A stretch of DNA of 64,000 nucleotides from Mesostigma viride. Lineage: Eukaryota; Streptophyta; Mesostigmatophyceae; Mesostigmatales; Mesostigmataceae. The notes below the pieces were generated by a model that was not told the DNA's origin, searched no databases, and saw nothing but the letters and a program-made list of their open reading frames with translations. Numbering within the stretch: the first letter of the stretch is position 1; the number at the start of each line of letters is the position of its first letter. The position numbers were made by a program, and so were the translations under genes. Where the stretch lies: assembly GCA_009746045.1 (NCBI GenBank), contig RPFO01000156.1:6226947-6290946 (forward strand), written 5' to 3'. This document shows positions 9,901-21,123 of the stretch, piece by piece.

Positions 9901-12065
9901 TGTGCAAGTCCGCCTGGGAGATGGCTCCACTCGAGAAGAAGACACCGTTGCCGCCAGCCATTTGCGGCTTTCTCGTGCTGGACGGGAACCACTTTACCAC
10001 ACTCATCAAATCGGTGAAATTCGAACTGGTCACCGACAATATGACGGTGGACCAAAGATCTGTGTGGTACCAGGCAATGCTGAATGGTTTCATGAAGGCG
10101 GAAAAGCTCAGGGTCGTTGCGCGGGGAGGGAAGGAGCAGGAGGTCACGAAGACCGTGGCCGCGGCGAAGCTGGAGGAGTGGGCAACTGATTGGACGAATT
10201 TCGGGGGGGTGGACGTGCAGATGCTCAAGGGTGAGACCATCCTGCCGACCTGGTGGCAGATCCGTGAACAGAAGGTAAGCCAGGTTGCGACCGCCGGCGT
10301 TTCTATAAGTGGTTTTCTTGTGTTAATTTCAGTATGCCATTAGTTCGGTCAAGATGCGACCGCCGGCGTTTCTATAAGGGGTTTTCATGTTCCACCTTAG
10401 CATGCCATATTTTGGTCAAGATGCGACCGCCGGCGTTTCTGTCAGTCGTATTCTTGTTCTCAGTTGAGTTGTGCTTATTTGGGAGGACTGTCGATGTGTC
10501 TCTGCGCGTTGTTGCCCTACGGGGATGCAGGTTACCGAACAAGTCGGCAAGATGATCGAAGTTGTCAGGCAGCTCGGGAACGCCATGAACGCCGAGGACA
10601 CAGCCCAAGCCAAGGCAACGTGGGGCTCAGCGCTGGGGGATGTGCACCGGGCCTACCAGGCATATGGACCCGTCAAGAGAGGGAAGGGCGTGTCTCTCCC
10701 AACTCCTCTGTACGGCAAGATCTGGGCGATTGTGAAGCCCTTTTGGCAGAAAGGAGAGCAAGCCAAGGCCGAAGGGGACGGCGCAGGCGACAAGGCAGGA
10801 GGGGCTGAAGAGACGGACAAGTGGGGGCCGGACCAGAAGAACTTCATGCAGCGCTGGCTGTTCTGGTGTGAGGACCCTTTGAAGCCCGCTGTCGACGGCA
10901 AGCCGGCGATCGCACAGGATATCGCGGCTCGGCAAGACTTCCTTGACACGCGCCCTAAAGACAAGGCGCACGAACTGTCCATTTTCACCGCGCATCGGGA
11001 ACTTGCGAGTTTCCAGTACTTCGACAGCCTGATCCAAGCGCCGATCATGTCCTGTGAGGCCCCTCCCAGCAACCTGATAAAAATAATGGAAGTCGCCAAG
11101 AATTTGATAGAGGCGGCAAAGCAATTCGCCCACATCAAGTTCCTGGAGAACCCCGAGCTGATGGCCGCTTGCAAACAACTAAACGGGACTTTCGACCCCG
11201 TATTGGTGAGGGAGCACGTGTTTGGCGTGAAGCTGAAGGGCACCGTCGCCACGGACCTCGACAAGTTCATCGCCGACTGCCGCCTGACCAGAGACTTTTG
11301 GCGGGTGATCGTCACGGCCACGAGGGCGATCATTCTCACGCTGAGGGACCTTCCGCCGGCTAAAAGGAAAGTGGTCGACCAGAAGGACTGGAAGTTCCCG
11401 AGAGGGCTGCTCGCTTCCCACCCCCGTCATTTGTATGACGATTTGGGGGTGAAGACCAAACATCTGCTGGGTGTGCCACAGCAGGAGGCGGCGGCGGAGG
11501 AGGAGGTGCAGGCGGCGGCTAAGGAGGAGGGGACTGCCAAGGCCAAGAGGGGGTGGTGGGACAGGCTGGAAGCCTTCACCTATTGGGACGGGGTGAAGAT
11601 GGGACCCGACTGGATCGCATACAGGACAATGACATGGAAGGAAAACGAAAAAAGAAAGGATCTGGTGGTGACGAAGGTGGTGGACGAGTTGTACACGGGG
11701 TCTGAAGACCTTCCTGGGAAGCTGAAGGACCAGGCGTTTGCTGTGCTGGACCTGACAGCTGACAGCAACGAGAAGTGGAGGAACCTGCGCGAGTGGGATC
11801 AAGACTGTATTCCGGTCGACAGCCAGATACCCTTACCCTCCTCCCGTTTGAGGTATGCCGCGTGGGATGTGGTTGACCAGATCACCAAGGCCCTGTTGAA
11901 GGGACCCTCCAGAGTTCTGCTGGTGTTCGGGTTACCCGCCCATATCCGCCGGTGGAAGCGCCTGGTCCGACTTATCAAATATCGGCTTCTTGAAGATGGG
12001 TGGCAAGACGTCGACATGGACTTTGCCGTGGTCGTGGACGACGAAGACGACGGGGATCATCATTC

Positions 12066-12121
<56 letters not shown>

Positions 12122-13959
12122 GCTCGGAGAAGGAAGAGGTTTACGAGGAGGAAGAGGGGGAGGAGGAAGAGGGGGAGGAGGATATTGCTGAGGGGCACCC
12201 GCCCGGGGTGGGTGGGGGGCAGGCGGAGGGGGAGAAAGGGGATGGGGATGGGGAGGAGGGAGGAGGGGGAGGGGGAGAGGGACGGGGGAGGAGATGGAAG
12301 GGGAGGGAAAAAGCGCAGTCGGGATGATGGAGGCTCGCGGGAGGAGACAATGGGGGGGATGAAGACAAAAGGGGGGGAGGTAAGCGCCAGCGTGCTGGTG
12401 AAGGAGACTCGAGGCCTGTCGTTGGAAACGCCGGCGGGCGTATCTGTGATGAGGAGGGGGATCGCCAGCGGGAGGGAGGCTCGCGGCCTGTTACTGGAAA
12501 CGCCGGCGGGCGTATCTGTGATGAGGAGGGGGATCGCCAGCAGGAAGGAGGCTCGCGGCCTGTTACTGGAAACGCCGGCGGGCGTATCTGTGATGAGGAT
12601 GGGGATCGCCAGCAGGAAGCAGGCTCGCGGCCTGTTACTGGTAGCGCCGGCGGGCGTTCCCGATTTACGGGAGGCGGTCGTGTCCAACAGGTGGGAATGA
12701 GGCCTCGTCAGGATTCATGGGGACCCCCGGTTGAGGGGACCCCCGCCCTCGCCTCGGTTTCTTTGGGTCTGGGTGACGATCCCGTACCGTCGTCAGGAAG
12801 GACGGTTGTGATGACTTTGCCCCCCCGCTCGACGGGGATGGAGCAATGCCCGAACACGATACTGCTGAATGAGGATGACGATCCGGAGCCGTCGGCTGAC
12901 ACGGATTTTGTTGCGAGCACCCCACTGCAGAAGAGGGTATTGGAGGCTCGTAACGTGGAGGGTCCGCCGAAAGTCTCAGGTGGAGGGCCGGCGTTTGCCG
13001 GATTGATGCGCCCGACTGAGGTGGTCGATGTTGAGGCGCCGCCAGGGACATCGGCCGCACTTACCGCATTGATGGATATCTTCGATCGACCAAGGATGCC
13101 CTTCCACGCTCCAACGGTACATTCGGCCGGTAAATTTCATTTTCAATAAACGAGTTTAATAAGTACCTTAATATATATTTCTACATAAGTTTTTTTGCAT
13201 CAGTCCATGGCTTCATTGATTTCTCACACGACCCTTCCGTATTCATGTTAATTGGCATGTGCTTACGTGCAGGGAAAGGCGAAGAAGAAACTCCAGTTCG
13301 GTTTCCCCGTGGATCCGCGTCTGGGACTGTGTCCAGAGAGGCCGGCCGTGTTGTTGGCCAGGCCGCGGTCGGCGAACCAGTTGCACAACCGGGGGCGGGA
13401 GGGGACGAGCTCCCACCCAACGCACCACCACGCCTTACCGTGCGGTCAGCCAGAAAAAACGTACGAAGAGTTGATGGCAGAGGCGGCGGCTGCGCAGGGG
13501 CAGAAGGCAAAACGTCGGGGAGGGGGCAGGCGAGGGGCGGGGCAGGAGACGGAGGGTGCCGACGAACCTGCACAGCCGCAGAAGGGTGGTGGTCAGGGCA
13601 GAGATGCGACGGCCGAAAACCGAATCAGGGACGTTCGGCCGGACGTCCGGATGCGCTTTATGGATGGCGCGAAACTGAGTCGCGGAGGTTGGAGTTCGAA
13701 ATGGGTAGACGAGGTGTGCATAAACTGGGAGCACAAGTACCCCAAGAAGGAAGATTTTCCGCTCTTTGGCACCCTCCTGGGCAAAGAGAGGGAGAAGGTG
13801 GTGTTCAGATGGTTTGATGAAGGGCACGACCTCGGTTGGAGTAATGAGTGCGAGCAAAAGTTTCGTTTCCCTCTGAAGTTCGCTAGAGAACATGTTACTC
13901 TCCTGAAGGAAGGCGCCAGCTGGGACAACATTCCTTCATATCGACCTGGCAAGCGATGA
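6954..13959 (+). CDS. Large eight-exon gene, unknown function
   Basis: Exons inferred from GT-AG sites that keep frame: 6954-7628, 7750-7806, 7934-8014, 8139-8645, 9088-10274, 10531-12379, 12691-13129, 13273-13959. The first six introns fall between codons and the last is phase 1. ATG 6954 directly follows TTGCAG. The product (about 1,800 residues) has an RGRGKG linker, two Lys-rich helical regions, an 18-residue Asp tract (GAT repeat, about 12068-12121), a KKRSR nuclear-type signal and a Trp/Arg-rich C-terminus. No domain is recognised with confidence. The part before the Asp tract (SRVLLVFGLP with flanking helices) faintly recalls the last strands of a methyltransferase fold, without a catalytic motif. 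The frame shifts at a seven-G run (9711-9717), in G-rich sequence at about 12210-12300, and at a six-A run (13454-13459). The linker AVGEPV occurs in both exon 4 and exon 8, which supports joining them. Confidence 0.6.
8070..8090 (+). promoter_or_regulatory. Intronic hairpin motif, copy 11
   Basis: GTTACGAC, loop GGCC, GGCGTTTCT in the intron 8015-8138 of the large gene, 55 bases after its 5' splice site. Confidence 0.55.
8643..9087 (+). repeat. Intron made of three ~150-bp repeats, each with a 5' splice-site copy and a hairpin motif
   Basis: Units start near 8643, 8793 and 8945. Each opens with a copy of the exon-end/5' splice junction (GAG|GTAAGT, GAGCCAAGT, GAG|GTAAGT), then CTCTGTTGTGAGGGGGG or close, then the hairpin motif (8703, 8854, 9006). 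The middle unit has lost the GT. The intron ends in CGCAG at 9087. Alternative 5' splice sites are possible. Confidence 0.75.
10275..10530 (+). repeat. Intron with three ~68-bp repeats carrying the hairpin motif
   Basis: The intron opens GTAAGC and carries motif copies at 10284, 10353 and 10420 (GCGACC-GCC-GGCG core), each followed by TATAAG or GTCAG. It ends in GATGCAG at 10530, and both flanking exon frames are in phase. Confidence 0.75.
12380..12690 (+). repeat. Four 72-bp tandem repeats with hairpin motif, in an intron that may also be translated
   Basis: Units have period 72 bp (stems begin at 12428, 12500, 12572, 12644). Each holds ACGCC-GGCG-GGCGT, or GCGCC in the last, a perfect five-base stem in the first three. 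The interval begins with GTAAGC and ends with CAACAG, so it is read here as an intron. But 72 is 24 codons, and the frame from exon 6 stays open through it until 12700, so a retained version would add a 24-residue repeat (core TPAGVSVMRRGIAS). Confidence 0.7.
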
Positions 13960-14825
13960 TGGGCGAGGACTTTGCACGAAATCGCGTTTTGCACGTAATT
14001 GCCCACCGCAACGTGGAGAAATGCAGATGTACATAGTAGTTGGATCAGTTACCGTGACTTTGGGCAGTTTAGTAGTTGGGGTGACGTGTCCAATGTATAT
14101 ATGGTGGGGCGCGTCCAAGGGGGTCCACGCTGATTGAGCACTTGCATGTGTTCTTTCAACATATTCGGACATGTATGAAATGAATAAATTGTTTGGACGA
14201 TTGCAAATTGATTGATTGAAGAATGAGATACCATTAATAATTGAAAAATGTAAAACCTCATTGTGAATTTGTACTTCAAACTTTCACATGCATGCCCCAA
14301 ATTGTGCATTTGTGCAGGTTTTAATTATGAGAAGTAGCATTTCTCTACAAATATTGAGAAATTTAGGGGCACTTGGGGTTGTTGGCCATGTTCATTCATG
14401 ATAAAATGGACTTTTTATGCTGTAACATCATATTCCACTAGTCCAAAACGCTGCTTTCATGACGTCAAAAGTACCAGCAATGGCCCTAGGTTGGAGCAGT
14501 AGATGTTGGGGACGCCCATTCAAGTCGGTATTTTGACTTTTAGGGGGGGGGTCTCTCCACCCTTTTGCCACCCTCGACATGATTGTGGTCGAAACTCTAA
14601 ATCTAGTGCGCTCCTTGGCGAGGCTAGCGCCACCTGGCCCTCGGCGGCGCGGTACGTACGTAAGTAAGTAAGTACCTGCGTGTCATGCGCAAAGGCATGC
14701 CAAGGAGGCCATATGCCCCACACGAAATACTGCCACGAGCCACGAGCCACGAGGTAGCCATGGCTGACGGCGTCAATCATGGTGTCAATTAAGGGGACAG
14801 TATTTCGGACGAGATTGAAGAAAAT
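13960..14825. other. Intergenic DNA with a Helitron-like fragment
   Basis: AT-rich sequence with no coding signal. 14535-14660 (CACCCTTTTGCCA through CCTCGGCGG) matches part of the ~900-bp Helitron-like repeats at 21.3, 30.1 and 31.7 kb and is a fragment of that family. A short GTAC/GTAA repeat lies at about 14653-14675. Confidence 0.6.
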
Positions 14826-16788
14826 GGCTGATGGCGGTATGGCTGACGGCGGAGCTCAGATCTTTTGCGTCTGAGCCCCAAATTCGGTCAGACCACTCGC
14901 ATTCGATGCGCTTTATTCAGACGTACACGCCAGTATAATCGGTTACGGTTGAAACGCAGTATTGCCAAAGTTATCACGTGACAAGCAGCTACGACGACCC
15001 CAAAAGCAAAATGGTGTTTGGAAAAGGAGCTTACCGGCTCCCAGCCCAACCCTCTCGCCATCGTTCTTGGCCAGCCGCCTGGGCTCGCCAACCCATCGCC
15101 AGCAGACCCATCGCCAAGCGCCTCGCCTGAGCCCAAGAAACCATGCTACGACCGCCACAAATGGAGCCAATTCTTGCCCGGCGACGAACATTTCAGCCTC
15201 CTCGCCTGGCAGAAACTGTCGCCGCAGGAAGTCGTCGAGGTCCTCCAGTTCGTCACACAGGAACGGAAGCTCTTCGTGCCCCAGAAGGGGGGGGCGGCTA
15301 TCGACTACCGCAACACGTCCTGGCTCTACACTTATGAAGAACCACGCCAACGCCTGTTTATCTTGACCAGCTACTACCAGCGCAGCCTCGCCGACATCAG
15401 CAGAGCGCTCAAAGCCCCCGCCCCCGCACAGCCGGCAGCCCCTTCGGCTCCCTCCCTCTGCAAGGATGACATCCGCGCAGTGCTGGAGGAGCACGTGACC
15501 TGGCCGTTGGCCGAGAAGCTGACATCGCTGAACACTCGTGACGCTCAACACGGTGGAGGCCCGGGTCTCCAATGTGGAAACCAAGGTCGTCCACAAGCTC
15601 CAGCCCCAGTTCACGACGCTGCACACCGCGGCACAAGCTTCGGAAACGCATGCTGCACTTGTCTCTCGCCTTAACCAGGTGGAGGGCAAGTGCGGCGTGC
15701 TCATGAAGAAGCTTGAGGCCATCACCGCCCACACCGAGGCCCTGGCCACACAGGTCCCCAAGATAGCGGAGCAGACGGCCACCATTGCATCCCAGCCTGG
15801 CACCCCGGCAGGATGCTGGTGTCAGACCTCCCGCCGCTCTCCTACGCGGACCTGCTGCGGTCAGCGACCGCCTCCACCACCGACGCCATCGCCACGAAGC
15901 TCCAGGAGCTGGAGGACCACCGCCAAGCCCAGCAACGCCGGGAGGTCACCGACCGCGCTCGCCGCGAGTGCCGAGTGGTGCTACGTCGCTTCCCCCAGAA
16001 GCCAGGTGAGACGTCAACCTCTCTTGCTGACGAGCTCAAGAACCAGCTTCTTACCCTCATGGGCCTGGTAGGTGAGGTAGAACTGCGTGGGTGCCACCGC
16101 CTTCCCCACTCACCGGACAAGGCGGCTCCCCCACCAGTCCTGCTCACCTTCCCCTCCCCTGAGGATAAGCAGCGGTTCCTCTCTCGTCGCAAGAGGTTGC
16201 ACGGCCTCACCTGGACGCTGGATGACGACCTGACCCCCGCTCAGCAACAGCAGCGACGCGACCTGTGGCCAGAATACCTCCGCCATAAGCAGGACCCCCA
16301 GAAGCCCAAGGTGTACTGGAGGGGCGGGGACCTGATGATCAACCACAAGATGTGGACAACCCCAGCGGGCTAGAATAGCAATAGCCCTAGCAATTGTAAC
16401 CATTCCAAGGAGTCACTGCCGCTAAGGCAGCCATGCCTAGAATGTTCGCCTAGCTGTCACCAACATACCTAGTCACGTGCCGCCAACGCACGGTACACAA
16501 CCAGCCATAGCCTTAGCCTAGTACTATAGTACAGCCATGCTACGCCCGTGCTATGGTCAGATTACTTGCCCACGCTATACTTGTTATGCCACGCTTACAT
16601 GGGTCTTATTGCACCCACAGTTTGCCGGATCGTTAGCCTGTCCTTTTAGCTAGCGCGCCCGATTGCAGCTGTGGCATGCCTTTGGCATGAAGGAGACTGG
16701 GGGTCTCTGCCCTTTCTCCTGTAGTGAACACACAGGGATTAAAAGCACTTCAGTGCTCCGTGACTCCCCAACGGGAGCACGTGTTTAA
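14826..16788 (+). mobile_element. LINE copy 1: ORF1 only, no ORF2
   Basis: The 5' region (ATGGCTGACGGCGGAGCTCA and on) matches LINE copy 2 at 18.5 kb. ORF1 follows, then about 390 bp of 3' UTR ending in the bulged CAAC stem-loop at 16759-16781. No reverse transcriptase lies between ORF1 and the 3' end, and the 16.6-16.78 kb part recurs inverted at 61.17-61.39 kb. A non-autonomous half-LINE, comparable in design to mammalian HAL1. Its TTAA-rich tail was split by the piggyBac-like insertion at 16789. The 5' boundary is approximate. Confidence 0.7.
14978..16373 (+). pseudogene. LINE ORF1 protein, frameshifted (copy 1)
   Basis: Three successive frames (about 15018-15535, 15538-15800, 15813-16373) together give an ORF1-type protein of about 450 residues: a Pro-rich N-terminus, a long helical and probably coiled-coil middle, and a C-terminal domain with VVLRRF, GETSTSLADEL, PPVLLTF, then TLDDDLTPAQQQQRRDLWP and a final VYWRG. 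This order matches L1-type ORF1 nucleic-acid-binding proteins, whose last block has the form DLTPxQ...R..LWP. The start corresponding to ATG in copy 3 reads GTG here (14978). Compared with copies 2 and 3 the N-terminal half differs strongly, so it belongs to a related but distinct family. At least two frameshifts make it non-functional. Confidence 0.7.
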
Positions 16789-18491
16789 CCCCTAAATGGT
16801 CTTGCTGCCGATTTTCCGCCAAAAAGTGACTTACAGCCGATTTGTCGGCACCTACTCGGGGGACCAGTTTGCGAGAATACTATTGGGAATTAGGAAACGT
16901 TTAGCTGAGAAGAATGAAAGTTTATAAGTTTCTCCAGAACATGATACTAGGGTTTGCTATATTTTGACCAACTAAGTTTAACAGGTGTTCCAGACCGTCA
17001 AAGTACAAGGGGTCAGGGTACTTTTTCACGTACAACGTGCATTCCGGAAAACGACGACCTGGCCATGGCGGCTTGCGCCCACGCATGGCATTTACGTTTG
17101 CGTTCGAATTTTCTGGCCAAACTTAGGGTATTGATTTTATACGTCCTAAAGATCATACAGGCCAATTTTTGGTTCGCGGGAATGCCATTTGATAGGTGTC
17201 GGCAGCGTTCTTGCTGGAAAAAACTGCGATCAGGCCGGACGATAGAAACGTTGACAGCAATACCTTTCCGGCGTATTTTAAAGGATATATCGGTTTCTTT
17301 GTACTTTTTATGATACATGTTAGTCGTAAACGTGCAAGGGTGGCCAGAAATCGCCGAATCCAGCGACCATGCTGCACAACTTTGGTGTGCCGAAATGCGC
17401 CATTTTGCGGCCACCGCCTGGGCCAAGGTAACGCCATCCATGACTGGTAAAGCTTAAGCATCGTTTTCCTATCGATGTTTGACGTTTATATATACGTTCT
17501 AGCTTGTGTAGCACATTCTTTTTGCATTATTCATGCTCTTTCTTGACCCTGGCCTGGCCCCTTTCTAAAACACCCTTCTTAGATGCTTCCCTCAGTCAGT
17601 TGACCTGCCACAGGGTGATGGTGATAAGTTTTAGAGGCTGTATGGGTTTGAATACCTCCATATATGTTTGTCATACATTTCCCACACACATATTGCATGA
17701 GTGTGAGGCAGTTGGCTGGTCTCTGTGGCATCATCAAGCATGTAACCGGTGAGTAGAAGCTTCCCATTGTCAGCATGTGCCACCAGGTGTGCTGGCCATC
17801 ACCTGGCAAGCTATAGCAGCTTAGGCCTAGTTTATCCTTGCTAGGGCAGGCTGAAATAGGCTTAAAATCACTAGTTTGTTGGTGGCTGCCTCCTAGAATG
17901 CATGCCTTGCGTAGGGTATCCGTACCACGTTACCTACGTGCATGGACAAGGTGGCACCTGCACATAGGTGCCATGTAAGGGCAGTGTGATGATGCAGTTA
18001 TGTTTCCCCATCATTGTGGAAGGGAAATGTATTGTGTGGCATGGTTGGGGGCCATATTAGTAGGTATTAGTAGGTAGTATGCCCACTCCTACCCCCTTGG
18101 TTGCTTTTTACCAACGGTACCCCTATGGGCTGTACTGGGTGTAACTGCTGGTATACCCACCCAAATGATGACCCCAATGGCTCAAACTGTTCAGCAACTA
18201 ATTGTTTATCATCCCTGAAGTGGTAGGTGCCTAGCTCTTACAACATAATTCAAAATGCACATTCTACCAAAAATGAAAACGCTCGTCTTGACCCCCCTGA
18301 CTTTGACGGCAGTTATACATGGCCTACGATGAATATATGTGAGGTTGTGATATATCATGGCTTAGGGCAACTCATGGACATGCTTGCCCCCCAAGGACAG
18401 CCATTGGATATTGCTAGGTTGTACAGGGGCTGGTTTACAAAATAGGTGAGTTACTGCCGATTTATCGGCAGCATTTCCGCCCATTTAGGGG
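16789..18491. mobile_element. piggyBac-like non-autonomous element with TTAA duplication
   Basis: A 1,703-bp element bounded by TTAA at 16785-16788 and 18492-18495. Both ends begin CCCCTAAATGG as an 11-bp inverted repeat, and GCTGCCGAT follows within about 20 bp at both ends as a subterminal repeat (CTGCCGATTTATCGGCAG near the right end). TTAA target duplication with CCC-initial ends is the hallmark of piggyBac transposons. The interior has no open frame resembling a transposase, so it would need one in trans. It inserted in the TTAA-rich tail of LINE copy 1. Strand is arbitrary. Confidence 0.65.
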
Positions 18492-18512
18492 TTAATTAAT
18501 TAATTAATTAAT

Positions 18513-20436
18513 GGCTGACGGCGGAGCTCATAACTTTTACGTTTGAGCACCGAATTTAGCCGTGAATATCACTATCGCTTCGTCTTTCTAAGACGCACAT
18601 GCTGATATAATTTTCCGAATCTAAATTAAACGCAATATATGACGAGCAAACGTCCTTTGACGCAACGCAGTTTAGCGGATGCGCTCGGCCATGAAAATGC
18701 GGCCGCTGCGGCTGCAGCTGTGCCAGCTCCGGCAGGCAGCGGTGACACTAGTCGTGCACTGGTGGTCGCCCAGTAACCTCCCGGGCTTTATGCCTCGCCA
18801 TCGGCATCGCCTGACCTGAAACGCACCCGCCCAGCCGACAAAACAGGAGGGTCTTCAGTACGCCCCTCGGAACCGCGCTGCCGGCTCCAACCTTTCCAGG
18901 TCGATGATCACGACTGGACCAACATGTCTCCGTCCGATGCTCTGTGGTGCATCTTCTTCGGGGACTACGCCTCGCTTTACGACCTGTGCCTCCATCTCCA
19001 CGACAACAATCGCCTCCTCCTCCCTGACGGCCGCCTCTGGAACAACATCAGCACGCTGTTCGGGTGCGCCCGCCCCCAAGTCCAGCACACCATCCTCAAC
19101 TCCCTTCTCCAGCGCTCTGACGGCGAGATCTGGGCTCCATCCATCTCCGCCCCCGCCCTCCGTTCCATCCTCACGGAAGCCTTTCAGCAACACGTGACCC
19201 CCCTTGCTGCTGACGTCGCAGCAATGGGTGGTCCGCTGGCTGCTGAACTTCCTCACCTCACCGCCACGTCCACTGCCATTTCCGCCTCCACTGCCGACAT
19301 CAAAGCCCAGCTCCTCGACCTCGACCACCGCCTTCAAGCCACCGCCAACGCCCTTGAGAGCTTGCATGACACCGCCGGCCTCACCGCCCAGGCGGTGAAG
19401 GACATCGCCGCCCAGCCGGCGCCTGCTGGCCTGGCCGGCGATGCTCCCTCCACCTGGGCGGACTTGCTTAAGCAGCACACCACCTCCACCACCTCCACCA
19501 TCTCGGCACAACTCAAGCAACAAGCCCTCGACCTTCGCGAGGAAGCCGACATCGCCCGGCGCAGCCACAATGTCATCGTCAAGCACTTCGACCAGCCGGC
19601 AGGTGAGACCTCCACGAGCCTTCTTGAGGCATTTATAAGCGCGCCATTTTTGCCCCCATGTTACTCATTGGTGCATGAGCTGGACATGTCGGCTGTCCGC
19701 CTCCCCCGCGCGCGGGGGAAGGCTGGCCCGGCACCCGTGCTCCTCACATGGCGGACAAGCTGGCCGGTTCCTTGCCGCAAGAAGCTCTCGGAGACTCGCT
19801 TCACGCTGGACGACAACTTGACCCTGGCCCAGCAACAGCGGCGACGCGAGCTACTATGGCCGACCTACCTTCAGCTCCGGCAGAGCGCAAAGGGGAAGCC
19901 GGTATACTGGAGGGGGGCGGTCATCCATGCACGTTGACCACAAGCCCTGGCAGCCCCCTCCTGCCACCTCAGACTAGGAATATTATATATATACCAGTAG
20001 TGTAGATTAGTAAGGCTTAGCCTAGCATGTGGCCCCCGCGCATGTGCGCCCATAATGGCCCCCATGGATGATGCCTTCAACATTTAGCCATGCAATGTCT
20101 ATAATCGGGGACCCCCATGGATGTTGCATTAAGAATTTAGCCATGCTATGCCATGCAGAGAGATGCTCTCTGTCGAGAGGCCATGCCCTAGCTCTTGTAT
20201 AGCCATGATGATCTTCCCCCACATGACATACTCCCCCTTAGCTGGGCATAGTGTGAAGATCACGAGGGTGCCGGTGCCCTTGAGGCACCTAGAGCAAGTG
20301 CTGCTTACATTCCACTCTTGCAGGAAGTAGCCTAGAATGTATTAAAAGCCATATGCCCCTAGCTCAGGGATATGTGCTACATATTCTCCCAACGGAGGAG
20401 TTATGTTACAATTCAATTCAATTCATTTCAATGCCA
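18513..20436 (+). mobile_element. LINE copy 2: ORF1 only, no ORF2
   Basis: The 5' UTR matches copy 3 (61.7 kb) up to the start codon. The ORF1 pseudogene is followed by a 3' UTR of about 440 bp with the bulged CAAC stem-loop at 20379-20406 and an AATTC-repeat tail at about 20410-20435. No ORF2 is present. Confidence 0.75.
18639..19937 (+). pseudogene. LINE ORF1 protein with in-frame stop (copy 2)
   Basis: Starts MTSKRPLTQRSLADALGHEN at ATG 18639 but meets TAA at 18774, where copy 3 has CAA. The reading resumes in another frame from about 18924 with IFFGDYASLYDLCLHL, then an Ala/Thr-rich helical middle (residues ending TAQAVKDIAAQ), VIVKHFDQPAGETSTSLLEAF, RLPRARGKAGPAPVLLTW and the C-terminal TLDDNLTLAQQQRRRELLWP block ending VYWRG. 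It is closely related to copy 3. ORF1 proteins of this type coat LINE RNA; this copy cannot make an intact one. Confidence 0.8.
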
Positions 20437-20524
20437 AGGAGTACTATGCTAATCTCATTAGAAAAAATAATTACACAAAAGTTTAAACGAATATCGTCTG
20501 CATCATTCTCCAACCATTAAGCAC

Positions 20525-21120
20525 TAGATCCATTAAAATTAAATTAAATTAAATTATAACATGCCTCCGTTGGGAGATCATGTAGCACATATTCCATGAT
20601 GGATGGGTGGGGTGGAGGAAGCCGCGCAACCGAACTATCCTAACTCTATCTAGAAAATCCTAACTACACTACTCATCAAAACGCCTCCTCCTCTTGGGGG
20701 GAGGGGGCTTGCCCACAGGGTTGGGCGTGTGAGCCTTGACAATCTTCTGCCACCGCGTCTTGTCCTGCATGGCAGTCCAAAGACGGGAGAGATCGAGAGT
20801 GGATGCGGTTCTCAAACTGGGCTGGGACCACTAGGTCGTCCAGCAACATCTGGACTGTAGTTCGTGACAGGTTTCCCTACCCTTTTGGGAATGCCCTTGG
20901 GGCCATGCAGGCCAGACCAAGGGCGGGCCTGGCTGGCCAAGCCGCTGGGGGCCGGCCAGACCAAGGGCGGTACGTGTCGACCTGGCTGGTGCGAGCAAGG
21001 TGTCCTACAAATGCTATCCTACGCTGCCTAATCTCGTCCGAAATACTAGATCCATGGGATGTAATTATCCTCATCCGAGCTGTCCTCTACTGTACTGGCA
21101 GACGAGGCGGTAGTGTAGCG
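20525..21120 (-). mobile_element. 5'-truncated LINE ORF2 3' fragment (family A)
   Basis: On the minus strand the sequence runs from RT-downstream coding (SDEIRQRRIAFVGHLARTSQ, then a damaged region with a duplicated GCCAGACCAAGGGCGG block near 20911-20970) to the C-terminus KPPPPKRRRRFDE-like and stop near 20675, then 3' UTR, the stem-loop at 20559-20583 and an AATTT/AAATT tail at 20525-20556. It matches the fragments at 45, 46.5 and 60.5 kb. Confidence 0.75.
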
Positions 21121-21123
21121 GCT

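Noticed and set aside
11932-12687. Minus-strand frame with 24-residue repeats (TPAGVSSNRPRAS-like) and an Ile run
   Set aside because: Antisense of the 72-bp repeats and of the GAT tract in the large gene.
3321-13959. Calling the cluster an integrated giant virus
   Set aside because: Compactness and foreign look are suggestive, but no capsid, DNA polymerase, packaging ATPase or other hallmark gene is present and the largest gene has many spliceosomal-type introns.
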